A stretch of DNA of 64,000 bases from Pseudisothecium myosuroides (taxonomy: Eukaryota > Streptophyta > Bryopsida > Hypnales > Lembophyllaceae), in the NCBI GenBank assembly GCA_951799445.1, contig OX637292.1, positions 6,389,296 to 6,453,295 on the forward strand, in the 5' to 3' direction. The translations under genes were made by a program, and so were the position numbers. Positions 48,461 to 61,569 of the stretch are shown here, one piece after another; positions within the stretch are counted from its first letter, which is position 1; the number at the start of each line of letters is the position of its first letter. The notes under the pieces were generated by a model, which worked only from the letters and a program-made list of their open reading frames with translations, was not told where the DNA came from and ran no database searches.

Positions 48461-51400
48461 TCAGTAAAACTGCTCATAACTCAACTTACACAGTTTTGAA
48501 AGTTTATAAGACGGTTCCAAGTGCTTTCCTTGCAGGAATGTGAGCGCCACAAATCGAGCTGCAGCTTCAGTTATGTGCATGCCATCCCAGTGAATGTAGG
48601 ACGCTGGATCTGAACATGATTTGCCTTGCAATAATTCTCCATTCACAAATGCACTTAATCCGCAATGGACACCCGGTAGCAGATTGTACTCTCCCCCACC
48701 CGCTCCACAACAGACCTTGAAGGTCTCTTTAAAACCTGGTACCACAAGTATTGTTAAATTACTATCCATTAGAATCATGCATGAAACACTTCATCGAAAT
48801 ATACTCGTGAATAGCCACCTCCGCATTTCTTCGTGGCACAACCTCATTTGTTGTGTAACAAACAAATGAATCCTGTAGCACTGTACTTGCACTTGTTTTC
48901 ATTGGTGGAAGTATTAGGAAGTGTAATGCACACAATGTTATAGGAATTTGTAGAGAGTACATGTCACTGTCTCTTTCCTCTGCAATTTGTAGAGAGCTAG
49001 TGTACCATGCATCTATTAAGTCAATAGCATATAATGATACACATTTTCAAAATTTGGAGATTCATGATACTTCTAACTTATCAGTCATTGCATCCATGTT
49101 AAATGAGACACAAGCAGTGCACTAATTCACGTCACTGAAGCCTCGTCTAATACTTTGCACATATACCCCGACGAAGCGGACCCTCAAAATTTCAGGAAAC
49201 ATGGTTCGTTGCAACTATGAACGCACCACATGTGGTATGCTATTTAGTGTTAAGCTTAACTTGCAGGATGGTTTTTCCAGGATAAAGAGATTCACGTACC
49301 ATACGCTGTACTGTTCCAGATAAGGGTTTGCAAGACCCTGTAAAGATCAGCATTAATGATAGTAGCATCAGGGTACTTAAGCCCCAAGTCTTGAAGACCA
49401 GAGCGTATTAAAGAGTTTGTGCCTTCTACAGCTGCGTTCAAAGATGCAAGACACCCATGTGCGTCCACAGTTGACATGTTGCGTATCCAGGTGTGGCCAA
49501 GAAGATTGGGTAGCACCCCAGAGGTGGCACATTGAACACCATCAATGTCCGTGCTCCTTGCTTGTAAAGCTCCTGCACACCATCTCAGTCACACTTGTCA
49601 CAGATGTGGAATATCAATTCCTTAGGTCATCAGATGATAGTGCTTTGCGCCAGTGCAAATTAACCCCCTCCTCAATCAACACATTTAAAAAATCATTGGG
49701 ATGTTGTTTCAACCTCCTAGTCAGTTTAAACATCATAATGTTGTTTGCTTCCTGTATTTTCAATAGGAATAAGTTTGCACTAGTGTTGGCAGATCGACAC
49801 GATGAGGCATCAGAAGAAACTTTGCCGATTTCGTCCCTGAATTCTATCACTTCCCAAGTAGTTGACCGCCCATGTGGCAAAAAGTCGTACACTTAACATA
49901 TTCAAAATTTGTCATCCATCAACAGGAATAATCAATTCTTTCTAGGGGTTGTGCCATAGTGAATTTAGGGAACTAAGAACATTGGGGGCCAAATGACAAT
50001 GAAATTTCTTCTAAAGAGAGGGAGACTGAGAGGTTCAGGACTTACTTCGGTGTTTGCCACCATTGCATTAGAGATGGAGGAGATGTTAGACTGCACTTGT
50101 TCAATCGTCTGGCCCAGTCTAAGTAGTGGAACCAAGAAGTCGTTGAAACCAAATGTTGTGAAGTACAGACCTCTCTGAAAGTACTTTGGCTTTGTTGTTA
50201 GTTTCAAGCTGCTCTTCAGAACGCCACCTGCATTAAAAGAATAGAAGCCTTGCTTAAATTCCTGTGTTGACACCACTGCTTAACATTCTTCAGCACCTGT
50301 GAGAATCCACCCTTCTTCCATTGCAAATGGAAAGCGATAAAAATAGACTTTAAAATCCACTGTAGAGAACATGCATATGCTAACGAATGGCTTTTTTCCT
50401 ATTAAAGCTTTTGATGCCTACCCCCGGAGATGAGCTCACAAATTTAACTTTGATGTCGAGGTACGGTAACTCCTCAAGAATGTTACAAGTGAGGGTTGTA
50501 GAGCACCCTTCAGATCGATGCATCACATGGCCTAACCGAGAGTGGACCCAAATTAAATCAGATCTATGGTGCCGAAAAGAATATGGATTCCAGAATTCTT
50601 GCTACCTTTCCGTGTCGCCTTCCATAATGCGAGTGTCCTCGCTTTGAAGTACTCAAACTGCTTGGTCTGGATCCAGAAATAGAACGGGGGGCTCACAACC
50701 GCAGGGTAGGAGTTGTTTTGCGTCGTCACTCCAGCGAATGCAAAGTTTGCGCCATGGGAGAAGTCATACCCAACCGATTGCAGATGCGGGCTCAGCAGTG
50801 GGATCTTCAGAGCCTGTGCTACACTCACAGTCGGTGTTCACACAAATCAGTACATACACAATTCTGCTCGGCATGGCTTGTGAAAATTTCCAATGAATAG
50901 CTACCTTCTTCAGCAACGCATAGCCACCTTCTTCATTAACGAATAGCTAAGTTCTTGAACAATGAATAGCTACCTTCTTGAGCAGCGCAAGCTACCATCT
51001 TGAGCAATTAATATCTAAGTTCTTCAGCAATGAATATCTAAGTCTTCGGCCATGAATATCTAAGTTCTTCGGCAATGAATATCTAAGTTCTTGAGCAATG
51101 AATATCTAAGTTCTTGAGCAATGAATAGCTACCTTCTTGAGCAATGAATAGCTACCTTCTTGAGCAGCGCAAGCTACCATCTTGAGCAATGAATATCTAA
51201 GTTCTTGAGCAATGAATATTTAAGTTCTTGAGCAATGCATAGCTACCTTAGCTTCTTGAGCAAAATAATGAACACCCATCTAGCTTCTTGAGCAATAAAC
51301 ACCCGATGGTCATGGACAGAAGTAATATAATACCGAAGAAATCCACCAAGACACGGCCGTCAGACCAACGGTTGGCAGGCCTCTTGGAGAAGGTCTCGCC

Positions 51401-51598
51401 GTAAGGCAGGGACTGCGGTGGGAATTGGTAAGGAAAAGCCGCCTCCAAGTTCCCCGTGTCGGACATGGAGGCTCCAAATGCGAAGATGGCTTGTGGACAT
51501 GATTCCGCAGCTTCTGCAGCAGCTCCACAGCAGCAAAATATTAAGACAAGCAACTCAAGGAGGCCTGTGATCCTCCTGCAGAGATCAGTGAACTCCAT
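48461..51598 (-). pseudogene. GDSL esterase/lipase, copy 2 (1-bp frameshift in exon 4)
   Basis: Paralogue of the copy at 41397-44357, with the same exon pattern on minus: 51334-51598, 50606-50818, 50046-50227, 49300-49572, 48461-48735. Signal peptide and block I ([11 protein letters not shown], Ser44) are present, as are block II and FGFND. In exon 4, copy 1 has a CCC run where this copy has CC (about 49487). The lost base shifts the frame and a stop follows about 18 codons later, removing block V with the catalytic Asp and His, although that exon is itself still intact in sequence. It could instead be a sequencing error in a short homopolymer. Expression of a truncated secreted protein cannot be excluded. 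Confidence 0.85.
50890..51297 (-). repeat. Expanded minisatellite in GDSL copy 2 intron 1 (about 16 units)
   Basis: Units of about 23-25 bp, AATGAATATCTAAGTTCTTG or AATGAATAGCTACCTTCTTG followed by AGC. The two variants alternate in blocks, showing local re-duplication. Copy 1 has only about four units. Confidence 0.85.
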
Positions 51599-51744
51599 GG
51601 CCGATCGATCGACTGACTTCGCCTGATTCAAGTGAGTGCTAATGTTAGAAATGTATCCGACACTCTCTGACATTCAACTGTATTCACATTCCACAATTAT
51701 GTGGTTACTAGGGTTGGGTTGGAGTGGGGATGGATGTGGGTTTT

Positions 51745-51850
51745 GACTATCAATAAACTAATATTCTTTTCAGATTTCTCCACTGTCTACTATCAATACA
51801 CTAATATTCGTTTCAGATTTCTCCACTATCTACTATCAATAAATTAATAT
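51745..51850 (+). repeat. Two-copy ~48-bp repeat upstream of GDSL copy 2
   Basis: TTCAGATTTCTCCACTGTCT and TTCAGATTTCTCCACTATCT, each followed by ACTATCAATA and CTAATATT-like words. AT-rich, upstream of the pseudogene start. Confidence 0.65.
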
Positions 51851-52769
51851 TGTTTTTTACCTAGGATAAAGCCTGTTGGTCATACATTGTTCTTCTTTTT
51901 AAGGAATACCAAATGAGATCCTCTATTTAATATACTTCATTTGTAGTTTAGAATAAGATATTGTTGGTTGTCTTACATCCTATGGAATGCATGCCAGGTT
52001 TGCATATGATTTAGCTCTTTTGTATTTGCATGTTTTCCATGTTCCCATGATTTCCATGTTTTTTTTCTTGAGAGAGGTTTGATTTTTGTCATCATTAGGT
52101 CTAGATTTGGCACATTATGATCTAGCACATTCTGACCACCCAGACTTTAACCTTGTAAGGACATTGCAATTAAAAAGTGGCCAATAGATGACTTTTTAGA
52201 TCAATGTAGAAATGAAGAATGCATATATAGTGTATGGCAATAATCCCCCTCTTACAAATATTGAAATATGTACAATTGGGTTCAATAATCATTCTTACAA
52301 ACTCCCTATTGTGCCATTCAAAGTCTTTTGCAAAATTGATAGATTTTTAAATACAATTGGTACTTTTTGTCTTGTATAATTAACATTCAATTCTTATGCA
52401 ATTGCAATCAAGTATCCCAAATTTTTGTTTTGAAAAAGCAAAACTTGATTTTTGTTGAATTGTTTCATTTAATATTCATAATTTTACATGATAATTGATT
52501 CAAAAAAAATTGTTGATAAATTTTTAAAATTCAAATGCATAGATTTGTAGGAAACATCTATATGTACATATTTCTTTCAACAAGCATCTCCAAAAAAAAT
52601 TTAGAATTCCATCTATGGAGATTTCAATGTTGGGGTGACAATGCTCAAATTTTGTAATATAGATATCTTTGTATTTTAACTAGATTTTGGCAAAGTAATT
52701 ATGCCATCATGTTCAAATGTACAAAATTATTTATAGTATGAAGGCTTTTGGGTTTAAGATTCCTATTAA

Positions 52770-53333
52770 CCCCGTAAGGACTATGAGTGCAGATTTTGAA
52801 CAAGGAATGAACGGAAACACATCCCAAACTCACCGAAATGCATTTTTTCATCCATCACTTTTTTAAAGATTCTTGTACTAGATCTTTAACATTTGTATGG
52901 TTGAGATTATGAAGATTTTGCTTTGCAAATATTCTATAATTCAAAGGGTATTAGGAAGTCTAGCCTCAAAAATAACTTTTTAAGTTCAAAAAATGACCCT
53001 TCAAAAACAATTTGAATCAAAAAATAAAATAAAAATCTTCAAAAATCACTGCGATTAGAACTTAGCATTTTGAACTTATAGAATTTATTTTTTGTAAAAA
53101 TCATAAATATTCAATCTACAATTGAATTTAGAAGGAATTTTCAAAATCTGGTTTCAAATTTTATTGTAAAATATTGGTTTGTGTAATTGTTGATCAAACC
53201 GTATGGATATGATCTACAAATTATATTTTACAGCTATTATTTGAGAGTCATCATTAGATATTGTTTTAAGTTACATTTTATAATAGATCTTCGCAATTTT
53301 GGAAATCTGGACCCCCCCTAGTCCTTTAGGGGG
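52770..53333. mobile_element. TTAA-flanked element with CCCCGTAAGGACTA ends (564 bp)
   Basis: Left end CCCCGTAAGGACTA, right end (inverted) CCCCCTAAAGGACTA, flanked by TTAA on both sides (52766-52769 and 53334-53337). AT-rich, non-coding. Its ends resemble, but its interior differs from, the 930-bp family at 53673 and 61570. Confidence 0.65.
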
Positions 53334-53672
53334 TTAATTTAAGTGATTTTGAGGAGTTCATATAAAGATTTATATTCATTCAAAAGATTCATTGTAATAA
53401 CCAACACATGGAATGTTGTTCACCCAATCTGGTGAGATGAATTTGCCTACACTCAAATTATAATTTCCTCAATATGATCAAACAAAACATTCATTGTACA
53501 TCCATGAACCCTTGGTCCTTCTAGATTTAACAAATCTATTATTAATTAAACATAAATTTTGCAGTTAAACTTCCACTTGGCATGGATGTTATCAGTGTGA
53601 TCAAAATAATATTATAGTTAATTTATACTACAAAATTTTTGCTTTAAAACTATTGATTAAGTAAAGTATTAA

Positions 53673-54604
53673 CCCCTAAAGGCCCAAGGCCTTTTTTCTG
53701 CCAAAAAACACTGAAAACTGCCATTTCTATAGCAAACAGTAAAAAAAATTGAAAAATGTTTTTTTTGTACATCTAACTGTAGGATCTTACACCTAACTAG
53801 TATGAAAATGTATGGAAAAAATTTCAGAATTTTTGACCGCTCAGATTGCAAGATATCTGCGTTTAAAGTGGAAAAAACAAGTATTTCAGCACATTGCGGG
53901 ACTGGATTTTTTGACTTTGAACATTTTTAACTTAAAATTTTTGCACTACAAAGTTTTGAGCTTTAAATCTTTAAGGTGGAGAATTGAGTTGAGAGTCTAG
54001 GGGAAAAAAAATATTCAAAAAAACTTAATTATCATTCCTAAAAAAATTGTTAAGTAGAAGTAGGTATGAGATAGAAGGAAATTCTAAAATATTAATATAT
54101 TTTAGATGGAATTAAAATACACTAATCCCAATGGTGAGATTGTTTTAGCAAGTAAACTAAACCATGAGAATTTTTTTTTTTGAAAAATTGCAAAAATAGC
54201 ATTCAGAAATGAATCCTACAAGTTATTTTTTTCAAGAAGATGCTCTAACTGCCCGAAAAACAAGAATGTCCATAACTTTCTCGAAACTAATCCAAATGAA
54301 ATGAATCAAAGCTTTCCAAATAGACAAAAATATAATCTACAAGTAAAAAAATATTAAAAAAAAAATATCAATTTTTTGCCAAATTCTTTTTGCTGCCCGG
54401 GCTGCCCGTTGTCCCTTGTTTTGAGCTTATTTGGTCATAACTATTGTTCCCGGGCACCGATTGTGAAAAAAATTATGTCTCCATGTAGGTCTTCCCATTT
54501 TCCACCTCCATTAAATTTTTCAAAAAACATTACAAACGTGGTTGCAAAAAGGTACATGACCAAAATCGCATTTGTCCCCCGAAGGGACAATGGGCTTTTA
54601 GGGA
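53673..54604 (+). mobile_element. TTAA/CCCCTAAAGG (piggyBac-like) element, full length (932 bp)
   Basis: Left end CCCCTAAAGGCCCAAGG, right end (inverted) TCCCTAAAAGCCCATTG, flanked by TTAA (53669-53672 and 54605-54608). The interior shares blocks with the copy at 61570 in the same order (ACTGCCATTTCTA, AAAAATTTCAGAA, GATTGCAAGATAT, CATAACT). No transposase frame is present, so it is non-autonomous. Confidence 0.8.
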
Positions 54605-55950
54605 TTAACTATGAAAGAACCGGCCTATGAATACATTTTAAACTTCAAAATTTCTTTGTATGCTTCCATTTTACAACCACATACATATGAATGATTTTTT
54701 TTTCTAGATACGTAATCACATGTCTTCTATATGTCATAATAAGTTCTAATTTTTTCTTAAAGTTTGAAATTATCATGAATTTTTTAATAAATAATAAAAA
54801 AATTCTCCAGAGGTGTATATTATAGTGTCAAACATTGTGGTGCCAAGTAATTTACTGTGTCATTCTAAAATTAAAAAATAAACACTCTATAGTTATGGAA
54901 AATTGCAATAAAATTTTCAAATTTTCAAATTTTAGTAAAAGCTAGATTTGATAAGCTTCATTTCATTATTAGATCTTAAATTCAAAAAAGATCATTTATA
55001 GGACTAAAATTCAGATCAAAAGGAAGAAACAAAAAGTTGCCAAGATACAATATATGGTGATCCATGGATTTGCCATTTTCTTATGTAGGAAAATCAAAAT
55101 GATCACTAGGAGCACGTTTATAATACAAGTCATTGAAAATGAATTCAAGCAACTCTTTCCAAAAGATTTGGATGAAAAAATGTATTATAGATTTAAAAAA
55201 TAATAATATGGCCTTCTAAGAACTATAAGTGTATGAATAGCACTAGGATGTAACTATCTAAATGAATGTTTATAGTGAACAGTCAATATGAAATGAAGAT
55301 ATACAATTTGTTCATTCAATTGCTATAAAAGTTTCATGAGTGTGTTTGGAGTAAATGTTAGTGGAAATTCTTAAATGAGGTATCATTGACTTTCTATAAA
55401 AGAAGATGTTATAGAAACGAAATAAAAACAATATTCTTTTTGTGTATATTTACAACTTCTAATTCTTGCACTTCATTTAAGTTTCAGCCATATACATGAT
55501 ATTTATTGAATTTAAGCTTGACTAATGAAATTAAATTTATCAAGCTAGTTTATATTCTAGTATGAAAATTTTAAAAACTCCTAAAATTCAATATTTTATT
55601 ACAACTTTAGCTTTGGGCTTGTAACCATGGTTTATTAATTTTTTATTTATAGAATATTGAACAAATTTCTTCAAAAAATGATGAACAATAATATAATATA
55701 AAAAAATCATATTGAAATTTTCAGATTTGTTAAAATTGTATTATATTTGATAAGATTTGAAAATTTCTTCAAATATTTGCATTGATTTCAAATTTTCACT
55801 AAAAAAATCTAAATTTTCTGACCTATAGAGAATATAGGACTTTGTTTTTGAAAAATAAAATAAAATAATTTCTACCCATACTTAGAAATAAGATGGAACA
55901 TACACAACAAAGTGTATTGAGATTGATTAGATGGTTTTAGCTTCTATCCT

Positions 55951-55967
55951 TTAACCCTAGAAAGATA
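55951..55967 (+). repeat. TTAACCCTAGAAAGATA half-site
   Basis: Equals TTAA plus the 13-bp terminal repeat of the insect piggyBac transposon as I remember it. No inverted partner was found nearby. It may be chance or one surviving end. Confidence 0.4.
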
Positions 55968-56053
55968 TGATCCTATTACCAAGTTAGTCAACAAAAAAAT
56001 AATGAATAGCTCTATTCAAGAGTGTTTGAAAATTGTTCATTGGACACTTTTAA

Positions 56054-56818
56054 CCTTGGGAGTCCTTGCCGTCCTTCTTCTTCAAGGTTTGATAGGAACA
56101 TTATATGTGGTATTGTTCATGCCTCTTATAATGTATTAATATAAATAATATACTAAAATATGGCAAAATATACATTATTGGAAGAAGATTTAACAATCAA
56201 TAAGTTTCATTTAGATGTCATTTTAACATTTGAATCTCATCATACTTAACTCCTAAACGTCTAGATTCATCTCCAAAATTGACAATTTGAGAAAAACCAT
56301 TATAAACTACAATTTGGAAGAATATTTTGGAATTGGTATACAAATGAAAGCTGTAGATTTTGATTTTTAAATTCTATCCGTACGGTTAGATCTACTAATG
56401 CTATCACCAATCTTTTTCTATAAATTTTGAAAATAAAATTTTAGAATTCCTTCTAAATTCAATTACAAGTAAAATATTATCATTTTTTGAGTAAAACTTG
56501 TTGGAATGGATTTGAAATAAGGTTCTCTTCATATGGTGATTTTTTGAAATTTTTGTGACCTTTACATCTTTGACCTCATTTTTGCACATCTAGTTTTGAA
56601 CTAAAGTCAATGCAAATTGACCACTTGACATACTTCCACATTTGTAATTTTAGAAATGTATATATTCTAGTAACACCAAATCCAACCGATGGATAGGACA
56701 ACAACTTGATAAAGTATCACCAAAAATTAGGATGACTTTCATCCAAGCAGGAATGAGACAGAAACAAGGATCTGAATCTGTTCATCGTCCAGAAAATGGA
56801 CGTCGAAGCACTCCAGGG
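56054..56818. mobile_element. TTAA-flanked element with CCYTGGRAGT ends (765 bp)
   Basis: Left end CCTTGGGAGTCCTTGCCGTCC and right end (inverted) CCCTGGAGTGCTTCGACGTCC are imperfect inverted repeats, flanked by TTAA (56050-56053 and 56819-56822). AT-rich, non-coding. A different family from the CCCCTAAAGG elements but with the same target. Confidence 0.6.
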
Positions 56819-57279
56819 TTAACATGATACCATAGACATAAGAATACAAGACTATTTTAATCCCTAAAGGACCGGACTGCGTTTTTTGGATGTATAGAAA
56901 TTCTGGGTAGGTACATGTGACTAGCGATTTGCATATTTTAGGCTGAAATTTTAGTAGAGGGTGGGGACAAGGAATATCTTTCATATGCACTAATTTTCAT
57001 GACATTTGGAAATAGGAGTTAAAAGTTATGGCCAAATATGTTATTTTTTTTTGTAACTGGGTAGGCCGGGCAGATAAAAAAAATCACTTTTTTCAAAAAT
57101 AAAAATTTGAAATCGATTTTTTAGAGTTTCATATACGTGGAAAGCTTTGAATCATTCCATTTCGACCAATGAGTCAAAAGTTATGAGGACTTTTAGTTTG
57201 CAGGTAGTTGTGGATTCTCTACTCTAAAATAAACTTTGAAGTCGTTTATTTAACTCAATTTTAAATATTTTTTGGAAAA

Positions 57280-57342
57280 AAATCTAAAGATGTAGATTGT
57301 AAATCTAAGGATGTAGATTGTAAATCTAAGGATGTAGATTGT
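57280..57342 (+). repeat. Three tandem copies of a 21-bp unit
   Basis: AAATCTAAGGATGTAGATTG plus T, three times (the first with one mismatch). The related copy at 61570 shows a single unit at the matching place. Confidence 0.8.
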
Positions 57343-57801
57343 TTATTACAACATTACAACCATTGGGATTGGCATTTTTTAATTCTATAATTAAATTCTT
57401 AAAAATTTAGTATTTTGAACATTCTCTACGTCTTTCTACGTACTATTTTTTTCCTATATATTGTACAACTTCAAATGATGTAAAAAATTTCAAGCATATT
57501 GCCAACTTATTTAGGAAACCAAATTCAAAGAAACACTACCATTTTCGACATTTTTTCATTGAAAAGTAAGCTTGTGAAGTGCAGCTGCCCGATTTTTCGC
57601 AGGGTTGAAAAAATGGTTTTGGTGAATTTGAATGCTTAGATCTTATGATCCATACGGTGGAATTGTCTGAAAAATTTACCACATGTTGTCAAGGCGTCAT
57701 AATACAAGATCCTATAGTTAAATGTGTCAAGAAATATTTTTTTCCAAAAATTTGGTAGTTGTCCTAGAAATGGCAGTTTTGGAGCATTTTTGGTGAACAC
57801 A

Positions 57802-58099
57802 TCATTAGAAGAGATTTGAGGGCTGCAAAGGGCTGTTTCAGGCTGTTTCCACAACTAGGAACAGTTAGAATATAAAAGTAATTAAAAAATAATTAAAAAA
57901 TAATTTAAAATAATTAAATATATAAATATAATTAAAAAATTAAAAAATTATTATTATTATTATTTAAAATATTAAAAAATTAATTTTTTATTATTTTCTG
58001 ACGTGGCACAATCTTGGCCACATCAGATTACTACTCCCAGGATGTTCCGAGGGCCTGATAACTCGCAGTCTCTTGGAGCCCTCAAATTTCTTCTAATGA
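57802..58099. mobile_element. MITE with TCATTAGAAGARATTTGAGG ends
   Basis: The left end TCATTAGAAGAGATTTGAGG and the inverted right end TCATTAGAAGAAATTTGAGG differ at one base. 298 bp, with an inner hairpin around CTGACGTGGC and GCCACATCAG (about 58000-58028). Inserted in the TTAA element of 56861-58117. Target duplication not clear. Confidence 0.75.
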
Positions 58100-58121
58100 G
58101 TTATGAAACTTTAGAGGTTCA

Positions 58122-59359
58122 AGCTTTTGAGACATGTAGGAAGTGCAATGATGATTCAAATTGAGAGTGCCATGTGTCATTGGATCTTGATTGATATAAA
58201 TACAAACTTGAGTTTTTATTGCTAGACTTATAAAAAAATAATATTGAAGATATTTATATTAGGGAGGGTTTACTTGAATTGAAACATAGGTCTTTGGTCA
58301 GCGTTAGTGTCCCATCGTCAATTTTTTTTCCTTTGGTTTGTTGTATTTTATTGTGTGTTTGTGTGTCTCCACTGTCTCTTCTTTTGTTTGTGCTGATAAT
58401 TGTTTTTTAAAGATAAATAATTAAAAAAAAATTCGACATCTCTTCCTTGCAATACAATCATCGACAACTATGCAAAGCTTTAGTATTCTAATTGCCAAGT
58501 GAAAGGAGATTTCAATGCATCAAAGAATGCATCCTTTAGATACCGTATACAAAGGTCATAAGAAATCAAATTTCTTTAGTGGATGCTCTAAAATCCTTAC
58601 TTCAACATGAGGTACGCAGTACTGTAGGCATGCATTAGAGCCAGGTTCTTTTTTTTTTTTGACTTTTTAGTGCCATATTGCACCTAGAAAAAATAACTTG
58701 GCTAAAAAATGAAGACAAACCATGAAGTCTTTTGCTAGAAAACTTCAAATTTAAAAAAATTCTTAGGATGAAATCAATAGAGTGTGGATAAAAATAAAAT
58801 TATGAATATGTGATATGTGCTAATGTGACATTTTCTATCCAATATGTGCATAAATGTTGAAATTTAAAGCACCACTGTAACATTTTATATCGCCACTTTG
58901 GCATTTCATAAAAAAATGAAAAAATAAAGCCCTGACATTTAGAGCCGAATCTTCTAGCCTCCCTTGGTGCGGAACGACCGAACCTGCCCTGTAGGCTTGG
59001 ACCTTCCCAACCCTAAAAATTTCCGCAACAAGGTCAGTGCCCCTCCTCTTCCCTAACTCTCTTCCATTTCCGTTGTCGAAGAAACCCCTCAGCAAGCGGC
59101 CGGCCTTTCGCTGGTGTCTGTCTCGGGCGGTATTGCAATCAATCTGTCAGGTACCACGACCTAAACTCTCTTGCTTGCACATCACCGTCTAGCGCTTCTT
59201 TCGAATCGTCTCGTTCAGTTTTGAAACCGAAACCAAAATCAAAATCAGAATCAATAGTGGCGTAGATTGCAGGCTGTCGTTTTTGCGAATTTTATTACAC
59301 ATACACTTTCTTTCTTTGAAACTTACAGTACTGATCGATTGGTGTAATCAACGTGCAGC
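58122..59359. other. Intergenic: upstream region of uS10
   Basis: AT-rich to about 58900, then GC-richer with CT-rich stretches up to the start codon. This probably contains the uS10 promoter and 5' UTR. The bases TGTAATCAACGTGCAG just before the ATG end like a splice acceptor, so a leader intron is possible. No other gene seen. Confidence 0.5.
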
Positions 59360-60362
<1,003 letters not shown>

Positions 60363-61569
60363 GTCAATGTCATCTTGTATGTTTTTGGATGCTATTGGCA
60401 TATAAACGCATCATTATCCCTCTTGCAGGAGCATTGGTTTTGTGCGCATCATATTGCCGGGAGTAACGCTTTCTCCTACTCTCATATGCGTGTTGATTGC
60501 GATGTTTTCTACTTTCTGTTATTTGCAAATGACTTGTTCCTGGAGTTCATTTTCTCATTTTCTCTTGATATGTGGAGCGGTGGAAAGTACTCGCAATTAG
60601 TTGTTTGTGTGCTTTGTGTGGGTTTTTTGCGTGGTGGCATGTGGCAACGTAGTTTAACCACTTTGATTGAATGGCTTTTTCTTGAGACGTGATGATTCTC
60701 CGCAGTTGAATGTTTGAGCAAACGTTGCAGAGTCTTTACTTGCTTGCATCAGGGCTCTTCACTCATGACCTGGGCGGTGCCTGCGTGCATTGAGACGTCT
60801 TCGATATTTCATCCTGGCAGTAGGGAAGTTCGCTAGTGATGTCGCTTGGAATAGTTTCTTTTTATATCTAATTCGATCATGGGACCGTACGTGGTTGTTC
60901 GGTGAGCAAGTTTCACGTCACCATGAAAGGTGGTTACCCCATAGCCACCTGAATGTGGAATGCGGATTTGAGCACATGGTATCGTTCTGAACTTCAGTAT
61001 ACGGAACGCTTCTTTAGTTTCTAGCCATTCGTGATTCTCAGCCCAGAATTTCATCTCAAAAGTGTGGGCTCTGTAGAACTTTTAAACGGTGATAAGGTAA
61101 CTACACCCAATTTCTATCCCTTCCTAATATCAACCCGTACAGATTCTTGCCTAAAATGTACTCCCAATATTCATCAGAGTCTAGGGTTGGTTTTTGAAAC
61201 ATCTATTTTCAGTACGTTGAATATTCGTAGTTTTTTCATATGGTGTCCAAAAAATGGATTCTCAGAGAATGTAGAATCCCCTTTTGACTACCAGGAAGAC
61301 CCCACAATAAAATTTCTAGTATAATAATGAGAGCCATATTTAAACCAGCTGATTTGTTCAAACAATTGATTTTAGGTGTACTTACCTTTTCCAAACCGCT
61401 TCCTCTCTTTTGTTTATAAGAAAGGAACAGATGACACTTGTATGGTTTCGTGAGGATCTACACCAATACTCCAAAAGCAATTGTGTTTTGAATGCGACCC
61501 CTGTTTAGGAAAGAGTGACAAGTTGCTTGAAACATCTATTATTGTAGATGACAAGTTAAGTAGGTTTAA

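Larger units (their letters stand above)
45790..51700. repeat. Segmental tandem duplication, unit 2
   Basis: Second copy of the unit at about 36540-44440, same orientation. It lacks the Tigger element and the TATTTA-flanked MITE, but has the Emigrant-like MITE (47966-48145), about 110 extra bases at 47335-47445 and a longer intronic minisatellite. Its left edge abuts a truncated TTAA-type element. Confidence 0.85.
56861..58117 (-). mobile_element. TTAA/CCCTAAAGG (piggyBac-like) element carrying a nested MITE
   Basis: Starts TCCCTAAAGGACC after TTAA (56857-56860). It follows the copy at 61570 in reverse (GCCGGGCAG, GAATCATTCC, TAGAAATGGCAG) and ends AACTTTAGAGG before TTCA (58118-58121), a decayed TTAA. 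A 298-bp MITE (57802-58099) interrupts it near its end, and a 21-bp triplication lies at 57280-57342. Confidence 0.75.
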
